The translations under genes and the position numbers were made by a program. From Alphaproteobacteria bacterium (GTDB taxonomy: Bacteria > Pseudomonadota > Alphaproteobacteria > Sphingomonadales > Sphingomonadaceae), in the NCBI GenBank assembly GCA_028869975.1, contig JAGWQR010000224.1, positions 1-6,669 of the forward strand: a stretch of DNA of 6,669 nt, given 5' to 3'. The notes under the pieces are model-generated. The model was not told where the DNA came from. It saw only the letters and a program-made list of their open reading frames with translations, and made no database searches. Within the stretch, counting starts at the first letter, position 1. Every line of letters begins with the position of its first letter. Below are positions 1 through 4,903 of this stretch, piece after piece.

Positions 1-1209
1 CTTGGCGGCAATGTCGATTTCCGGATTGCGGATGAACTGGGAGACATGCCCGAAGGGGCAGAGCGTGAACGCAAGATCCTCGATATCAAGGCCGAAATCG
101 AGGCTGAACGCAAAGAAGTTCTGGCTGCCGGGGGCCTGTTCGTGCTCGGCACCGAACGACATGAGAGCCGCCGCATCGACAACCAGTTGCGCGGACGCTC
201 CGGACGGCAGGGTGATCCCGGCCTGTCCAAATTCTACCTTTCGCTCGATGATGACCTGCTGCGCATTTTTGGCCCGGAAACGATGTTTGCGAAACTGATG
301 CGCTCGTCACTTGAGGATGGTGAAGCGATTGCCTCCAAGCGCCTCTCGAAGGCGATCGAGCTGGCGCAGCGCAAGGTCGAGGCGCGCAATTATGACATCC
401 GCAAGCAGGTTGTCGAGTTTGACGATGTGATGAATGACCAGCGCAAGGTGATCTATCAGCAGCGTGAGGATATTATGGACGCCGAGCGCGTCGATGATGT
501 CGTGCTCGATATGCGTGCGGAAACGGTCAATGCAATTGTAGGCTCGGCCTGCCCGCATGGCACCTATCCCGAGCAGTGGGAAATTGGTACGCTGAAAGCG
601 CAGGCGGCTGATATTCTGGCGGTTGATGCGCCTGTAGAAAAATGGATCGGTGAAGATCAGGTGACGGCAGAGAGCATCGCCGAGCATCTGATTGAACTCA
701 GCAATGGCTGGATGGCGCAAAAATGCAGCGCGATTGAAGAAGATGTCTGGCACCAGATCGAACGTTCGGTGCTGCTGCAATCACTTGATCATCATTGGAA
801 AGAGCATCTGACCATGCTCGATTCACTCAAACAGGTCATTCATCTGCGCTCTTATGCCCAGATTCAGCCAATCAATGCTTATAAGCGCGAGGCCTTTGCG
901 TTGTTCGAACGGATGCTTGAGCTGATCCGTGAAGATGTGACCAAGGTGCTCGCGCATGCGCAGCTTATTCCGCAAGTGGCCGAGTTGCCACCGATGCCAG
1001 CCTTTGTAACAGAGCATGTTGATGCGCTGACGCGTGAGAATAACGCTGGCCATATCACCACGACCCTGCCCAATATGGCGGCAGCGATGATGGCGCCGTC
1101 TCAGCTTGAAGGCGGGGTTGATGCGCTCGATGTGCCGATCAGCCGCAATGCGCCATGTCCGTGCGGTTCTGGCAAGAAATACAAGCATTGCCACGGGGCG
1201 GCGGTTTAG
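1..1209 (+). CDS. secA: Protein translocase ATPase SecA, C-terminal part (5' end outside window)
   Basis: SecA is the ATP-driven motor that pushes unfolded preproteins through the SecYEG channel of the inner membrane. The reading frame is open from base 1, so the gene starts upstream; 402 residues are visible and end in TAG at 1207-1209. The first residues (LGGNVDFR) continue the conserved GTDI-LGGN motif of the second nucleotide-binding fold. Helicase motif VI follows at about residues 63-74 (QLRGRSGRQGDPG). Next come the long helical scaffold (about 105-150, with VVEFDDVMNDQRKV), the helical wing region, and the second scaffold stretch (about 255-310, with LDHHWKEHL and IHLRSYAQ). A variable linker leads to the zinc-binding tail, with Cys386, Cys388, Cys397 and His398 in CPCGSGKKYKHCHG, which in this family binds SecB and phospholipid. 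This is roughly the last 45% of a protein usually about 900 residues long. The stop overlaps the convergent ligase gene by 4 bases. Identification is very secure. Confidence 0.98.
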   Translation, partial: LGGNVDFRIADELGDMPEGAERERKILDIKAEIEAERKEVLAAGGLFVLGTERHESRRIDNQLRGRSGRQGDPGLSKFYLSLDDDLLRIFGPETMFAKLMRSSLEDGEAIASKRLSKAIELAQRKVEARNYDIRKQVVEFDDVMNDQRKVIYQQREDIMDAERVDDVVLDMRAETVNAIVGSACPHGTYPEQWEIGTLKAQAADILAVDAPVEKWIGEDQVTAESIAEHLIELSNGWMAQKCSAIEEDVWHQIERSVLLQSLDHHWKEHLTMLDSLKQVIHLRSYAQIQPINAYKREAFALFERMLELIREDVTKVLAHAQLIPQVAELPPMPAFVTEHVDALTRENNAGHITTTLPNMAAAMMAPSQLEGGVDALDVPISRNAPCPCGSGKKYKHCHGAAV

Positions 1210-2558
1210 GCAGTCGCAAACTCGCTGGAAACATTCGGCTCACGCTCCGGCGCCAGCCGGCTGGCATAGCTGTCCAGCCCGATTTGCAGGCCCACGAGCA
1301 TATATATGAAGGGCTGATAGGCGATGCCGACAAAGGTGCAGCCCACCAGGTAGACAATATGCGCCTGCTGAAGTGCTGTCGCGAGTGCAGCAATCCACTT
1401 AGTCTCGTCTGCCCGGGATTTACGGAACCGGCGAAACAGTATTTCCATGCGGATCAGGCCCGAGATGTGCAGGAGCAGCCAGACAAACAGACCAAACCAG
1501 CCTGCTTCACCCAGCATTTCAAAATAGGAGCTGTGATAGGCGCGCCCCTTATCGATGATGAGGGTGCGCTGGGATTCCATATGGCCATCCGTGAGTACCG
1601 GCTGATTGATATAATAGCGGATATGGTTGATGCGATAGGCATCAAAGCCGCCGCCCCAGGGATGATCGTTGACATAATCGAGCGTCCATTTCCAGACCTC
1701 GATTCGTGTAAATGCTGACGTATCCTGCTTATAGCCCTCGATTGTGTTCATGCGACTGGTGAACGATGCCGGGAGTAGTGGAATGACAATCGCGGCCAGA
1801 AGACCAATCCCCGCCAGATACAAAAAGCGCCGCTTTGTCGAACGCAGCATGAGTATGGCGAGCACCGCTACACAGATCAGACCGGTGCGCGCCGCCGTAC
1901 CGACCGGGATCAGCGCGCACGCAAAAACGATACCCGCCGTATAGAGATTGACCATCCAGCCCGGTCTGAAAATCGTGCTGTGCGTGCGCAAATACAGCGC
2001 CAGCGGGATAACCGAAGCCGCCACCGCAGATATGATACTCGATTCATACAGGCCTGTATTGTTCGAGACCATGAGATTGAGTTCACCATAGCCGCCGCCC
2101 CCGGTCGCGAGTGTCTTGATGCCGCCAACGACAATGATAGAGCCGACAGCAATCACCATATAGGTTATCAATGCTTCGATGCGAAGCTTTGTACGCAACG
2201 TGAAGGGCAAAAAGATCGCGAAAGCGAGCGCTTTCCATACCCAATCCCACTTGGCCCAGGCAAAATCGGGGACTTGCGCGTTGAGTGTCATCACCAGTCC
2301 GTCGATGAGCAGGATTACCATCAGAAATTGCCGAAAGGTGAAACGCGCGCTAGATTTGTCCTCGCGCAGGAACCACCCCAACACCGCCGCCACAACAAAA
2401 ATGAGCGAAACCGGCACCGAATTGATGAGATAATAGCTCAGCCGCTGCGGGGAAACAATGTCAACATAGACATAGCCCAACACGAATAGAAATGGCTTGC
2501 GAAAGCCAAGCAGCAACAGAATGCTGATGAATGCGACAAAGAACAGATCATGGAACAT
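1206..2558 (-). CDS. Exosortase-A-associated putative O-glycosylation ligase (Wzy/WaaL-like membrane protein)
   Basis: This is a 450-residue inner-membrane protein with about ten or more hydrophobic segments spread from residue 5 to 430. Its features match the O-antigen ligase/polymerase superfamily, in particular the type found with exosortase A (PEP-CTERM) loci. These are an N-terminal hydrophobic domain with a VYVDIVSPQRLSYY motif (about 31-43), GTAARTGL (220-227) after a membrane segment, and a large loop (about 265-350). The loop carries RIEVWKW (285-291), DHPWGGGFDAYR (298-309) and AYHSSYFEMLGEAGWFGL (340-357). The histidine in that last motif and the arginine at 224 are the expected functional residues. 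Such enzymes join or polymerise undecaprenyl-linked glycan at the periplasmic face; the true acceptor is unknown. I chose ATG at 2558 because GGGG (2567-2570 on this strand) lies 8 bases upstream. The in-frame ATG at 2666 would add a Cys/Trp-rich, non-membrane extension lying over another gene. The stop TAA overlaps the end of secA. A Wzy polymerase role is an alternative. Confidence 0.88.
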   Translation of the reverse strand: MFHDLFFVAFISILLLLGFRKPFLFVLGYVYVDIVSPQRLSYYLINSVPVSLIFVVAAVLGWFLREDKSSARFTFRQFLMVILLIDGLVMTLNAQVPDFAWAKWDWVWKALAFAIFLPFTLRTKLRIEALITYMVIAVGSIIVVGGIKTLATGGGGYGELNLMVSNNTGLYESSIISAVAASVIPLALYLRTHSTIFRPGWMVNLYTAGIVFACALIPVGTAARTGLICVAVLAILMLRSTKRRFLYLAGIGLLAAIVIPLLPASFTSRMNTIEGYKQDTSAFTRIEVWKWTLDYVNDHPWGGGFDAYRINHIRYYINQPVLTDGHMESQRTLIIDKGRAYHSSYFEMLGEAGWFGLFVWLLLHISGLIRMEILFRRFRKSRADETKWIAALATALQQAHIVYLVGCTFVGIAYQPFIYMLVGLQIGLDSYASRLAPEREPNVSSEFATA

Positions 2559-2697
2559 CGCGTTTGCCCCATGCTGCTTTGACTTCGTCTGGTTCTGGAT
2601 CGGCAATTTCCGAGTCGAGATCAGGCCGACGCAGCAGCCGCCATGCCACCAGCAGTAGCAATCCATGCGACAACAGCAGCGAAAACTTGTCGATCAT
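2548..2697 (-). CDS. Small 49-residue single-pass membrane protein upstream of the ligase gene
   Basis: This is a hypothetical micro-protein; I do not recognise a named family. It starts MIDKFSLLLSHG and has one strongly hydrophobic segment (about residues 5-21, ending VAWRLL). An arginine pair follows (RRPDLD, 22-27), then a short acidic, proline-containing tail (SEIADPEPDEVK) that ends WGKRDVP. The positive residues after the hydrophobic segment suggest a cytoplasmic C-terminus. Support for real coding: the frame is codon-like (CTG-rich leucines, coherent amphipathic layout), and it fills exactly the space between the divergent promoter region and the ligase. Its TGA (2548-2550) overlaps the ligase start at 2558 by 11 bases, typical of translational coupling. 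The same frame stays open upstream to an ATG at 2814, but that would run through the intergenic gap into the opposing gene, so ATG 2697 is preferred. No clear Shine-Dalgarno precedes it. It could help assemble or regulate the ligase; that is inference. Confidence 0.68.
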   Translation of the reverse strand: MIDKFSLLLSHGLLLLVAWRLLRRPDLDSEIADPEPDEVKAAWGKRDVP

Positions 2698-2759
2698 GAC
2701 TGTTGCATAACGTGCAGCGGTTGACGCGACGTTAAGGCTTACCTGTCTATAAGCTGGCC
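2698..2759. promoter_or_regulatory. Divergent intergenic region with candidate back-to-back promoters
   Basis: This 62-base gap separates the micro-ORF/ligase pair (leftward) from the glycosyltransferase (rightward) and must hold both promoters if these genes have their own. On the + strand TTGACG (2721-2726) precedes TATAAG (2748-2753) by 21 bases, and TATAAG ends 6 bases before the ATG at 2760. On the - strand TTAACG (2730-2735) precedes TATGCA (2704-2709) by 20 bases, and TATGCA also ends 6 bases before its ATG at 2697. Neither start has a good Shine-Dalgarno, so leaderless transcripts are possible. The spacers are longer than the usual 16-18, which weakens the assignment. Two small symmetric motifs, TAAGGCTTA (2733-2741) and TGCA-N5-TGCA (2704-2716), could be operator sites or chance. 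Confidence 0.4.
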
Positions 2760-3974
2760 ATGCGCATTCTTCATATTCTCGATCATAGCCTGCCGATGCA
2801 CAGTGGCTATACATTCCGCACCCGCGCGATCATGAAGGCGCAGCAGGCAATAGGATGGGATGTGTCCGGTGTTACCGGTGTGCGCCACGCGGCCAAAGGC
2901 CCTGATGTCGAAATCAGCGACGGGCTGACCTTCTATCGTACGCAACCTCTCACGCCATTGCCACCGCCCATCGGGGAATGGCGCGAAATTCGAGTGCTGG
3001 CCGGGCGGATTTCAGACATTGTGAACACGTTCAAACCTGATATTATCCATGCCCACTCGCCGGTCCTTTCAGGGCTTGCGGGATTGCGTGCGGCACGCAA
3101 GGCACGTCTGCCATTCATTTATGAAATCAGGGCGTTCTGGGAAGACGCGGCGGTGGGCAATGGCACCGGGCGGGAGGGGAGTGCGCGCTATCGGGCCACA
3201 AAAGCGCTCGAAACCTGGGTGTGCCGGCACGCGGACGCCGTCGTTGTCATCTGTGATGGACTGAAGCGCGATTTGATGATGCGCGGTATTTCCAAGGAGA
3301 AAATCACTGTTTCGCCCAACGGCGTTGATCTGGAATTGTTTGGTACGCCTGCATCCTATGATACGGCGCTCGCTGAAGAACTTTCTCTCAATGGGAAAAA
3401 TGTGGTCGGCTTTGTGGGCAGTTTCTATGATTATGAGGGCCTGGACATCCTGATCGAGGCGATGCCAACATTGATTGAAACAACGCCCGATGCGTATCTC
3501 CTGCTTGTAGGTGGCGGGCCGATGGAAGCGGCGCTGCGCGCGCAGGCAGAGTCCTCTTTCGCCGCCGGACATATCCATTTCATTGGCCGGGTGCCGCATG
3601 ATACGGTCGGGCGCTATTACAGCCTGATCGATGTGCTCACTTACCCGCGCAAGGCCATGAGGCTGACCGATCTGGTCACGCCACTCAAACCGCTCGAAGC
3701 CATGGCGCAACGTCGGCTGGTTGCTGCATCGGATGTTGGCGGCCATCGTGAACTGATCGAGAATGGCGTGACAGGCACATTGTTTGCTCCTGATGATCCA
3801 GAATCCTGCGCGGCAGCACTCGGTGAGATGTTCCGCAATCGCCATAACTGGGAAGCACGCCGCGACACAGCCCAGAATTTTGTGCGTCAGGATCGTAACT
3901 GGTTGTCAAACATTTCCTGTTATGAGCCGGTTTACCACAAATCGATTGCCGCACATGAGGGGCTTCGCCGATGA
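2760..3974 (+). CDS. GT-B glycosyltransferase family 4, exosortase-A-associated type
   Basis: This 404-residue cytoplasmic or membrane-peripheral glycosyltransferase should move a sugar from a nucleotide-sugar donor to a growing lipid-linked glycan. The opening MRILHILDHSLP with HSGYTFRT (14-21) is the signature I associate with the PEP-CTERM/exosortase A-associated (Daro_2409-type) transferases. The N-terminal Rossmann half includes DIIHAHSPVL (94-103) and YEIRAFWED (121-129). The linker carries SPNGVDLELF (185-194). The C-terminal donor-binding half shows GFVGSFYDYEGLDILIEAM (217-235), LLLVGGGP (247-254), FIGRVPHD (274-281) and LVTPLKPLEAMA (305-316). That last motif holds the P-x-K-x-x-E arrangement in place of the classic EX7E spacing. 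It ends with ASDVGGHRELI (323-333). There is no signal peptide or membrane segment. The length is normal for the family. ATG 2760 directly precedes the conserved N-terminus, so the start is firm despite a poor ribosome site. It diverges from the ligase operon and is coupled to the next gene. Donor and acceptor sugars cannot be told from sequence. Confidence 0.92.
   Translation: MRILHILDHSLPMHSGYTFRTRAIMKAQQAIGWDVSGVTGVRHAAKGPDVEISDGLTFYRTQPLTPLPPPIGEWREIRVLAGRISDIVNTFKPDIIHAHSPVLSGLAGLRAARKARLPFIYEIRAFWEDAAVGNGTGREGSARYRATKALETWVCRHADAVVVICDGLKRDLMMRGISKEKITVSPNGVDLELFGTPASYDTALAEELSLNGKNVVGFVGSFYDYEGLDILIEAMPTLIETTPDAYLLLVGGGPMEAALRAQAESSFAAGHIHFIGRVPHDTVGRYYSLIDVLTYPRKAMRLTDLVTPLKPLEAMAQRRLVAASDVGGHRELIENGVTGTLFAPDDPESCAAALGEMFRNRHNWEARRDTAQNFVRQDRNWLSNISCYEPVYHKSIAAHEGLRR
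3957..3962 (+). promoter_or_regulatory. Ribosome binding site for the downstream two-segment membrane protein
   Basis: GAGGGG lies 8 bases before the ATG at 3971, inside the last codons of the glycosyltransferase. It is the strongest Shine-Dalgarno I see for a start in the window. It supports ATG 3971 as the true start even though that codon overlaps the preceding stop (ATGA), and suggests independent as well as coupled initiation. Confidence 0.7.
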
Positions 3975-4903
3975 AATATGATCTGTCACGACTGTCGCGT
4001 CTGCCTCTGGCTTATTGGGTTGCCGGATTTTTTGGTCTTGCCGTGAGCATATTGGTCGTGGGGGCACCACACTGGATTATCAATAGCGCGGTGCGGCAAA
4101 CCGGAATCGGATGGGCAATTCCCTTTTTTCATCCGCCCCTGGGAACCAGGCGTGTACTGCTGCTGGCGCTGCTCGTTGGCGGCACGACAGCAGGGGGCAT
4201 CGTGGCGGTACAGCAGCTAAAGCAAAAATTATTCCGTCCTAAACTTCCAGCATTTTCGCGAAATACACTCTATCCAAAGCCTAATTCTGAAAAAAATGCT
4301 GAAACGGAAGTGCTCGGCACGATTGCATCGGGGCGTAAACCGATTTTCGCGGATCGCGAGCTGGGCGCTCCGCTCATGTCCGATGCAGCGCTTGAGCAAG
4401 GACAGAAGATCGGCATTGTCATGCCGGACGATCATGGCAGTGAGACGGCGGGTGCCTTTGAATATCCGCCTGAGGTAAAAGCATTTCCGTTGTCGGCACA
4501 GCCGATATCTGAGCCGGAAATTGATGCAGGTCAGCTTGTTCCCGCTGCAAATGATTCATTTGAGAGCATCGATGAACGTGCGTCGGAAACGGTGTCGTCC
4601 CTATTGCCTTCACCACCGGCACAAAGTGTAACGGAGCACAGGGCACCCGATATGCACTCGATTGAGGATATGATCGTGCGGCTTGAAGCTGGCCTGAAAA
4701 CGCTGGGCTCCCATCCGCCTGAACCGCCGCAACCAAACATGGAGGCAATTCCGCCAACGTCTTCGGCAGTTCCGGCAGCCCCGATCCTCAGTGTCGTGCC
4801 CGCGCCAGTATCCAAACCGACCGATATTGCCGCACAGGCCGACGATGCGATGCTCAAACAGGCGATGTATACGTTGAGCAGACTTGTTGGCGGCGCACGC
4901 TAG
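3971..4903 (+). CDS. Uncharacterised two-segment inner-membrane protein with long acidic, proline-rich tail
   Basis: I do not recognise a family for this 310-residue protein. A basic N-terminus (MKYDLSRLSR) leads into membrane segment 1 (about 13-33, AYWVAGFFGLAVSILVVG). A short loop follows (34-59) containing FFHPPLGTRR, then membrane segment 2 (about 61-80, VLLLALLVGGTTAGGIVAV) and a basic stop-transfer patch (QQLKQKLFRPK). By the positive-inside rule both ends are cytoplasmic and about 225 residues form an acidic, proline-rich, probably disordered tail. The tail contains two possible helices: IEDMIVRLEAGLKTL (231-245) and DDAMLKQAMYTLSRLVG (291-307). There are no cysteines and no catalytic motif that I can see. 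The gene overlaps the glycosyltransferase by ATGA, has a strong ribosome site, and ends in TAG inside a CTAG shared with the priA stop. Cotranscription hints at a scaffold, anchoring or regulatory role in glycan assembly. It could equally be an unrelated sphingomonad envelope protein. Confidence 0.85.
   Translation: MKYDLSRLSRLPLAYWVAGFFGLAVSILVVGAPHWIINSAVRQTGIGWAIPFFHPPLGTRRVLLLALLVGGTTAGGIVAVQQLKQKLFRPKLPAFSRNTLYPKPNSEKNAETEVLGTIASGRKPIFADRELGAPLMSDAALEQGQKIGIVMPDDHGSETAGAFEYPPEVKAFPLSAQPISEPEIDAGQLVPAANDSFESIDERASETVSSLLPSPPAQSVTEHRAPDMHSIEDMIVRLEAGLKTLGSHPPEPPQPNMEAIPPTSSAVPAAPILSVVPAPVSKPTDIAAQADDAMLKQAMYTLSRLVGGAR

Noticed and set aside
1155..1718. 187-residue + strand frame overlapping the end of secA
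   Set aside because: It is antisense to the conserved C-terminal part of the ligase and starts inside secA in another frame, with no supporting signals.
2559..2666. Upstream in-frame start (ATG 2666) for the ligase
   Set aside because: The added 36 residues are Cys/Trp-rich then polar, do not resemble the family N-terminus, and overlap a better micro-ORF in another frame.
2698..2814. Upstream extension of the micro-ORF to ATG 2814
   Set aside because: It would run through the divergent promoter gap and into the first codons of the opposing glycosyltransferase. The extension lacks any coherent structure.
3069..3845. 258-residue open frame on the - strand opposite the glycosyltransferase
   Set aside because: It is entirely antisense to a clear GT-B gene. 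The protein has scattered Cys, His and Arg and no domain pattern, as expected for a mirror frame in GC-rich DNA.
4290..4296. Run of seven A in the membrane-protein gene as a possible slippage site
   Set aside because: The frame continues normally through it (GAA AAA AAT), and neither shifted frame gives a plausible product. The local AT-richness fits a disordered linker.
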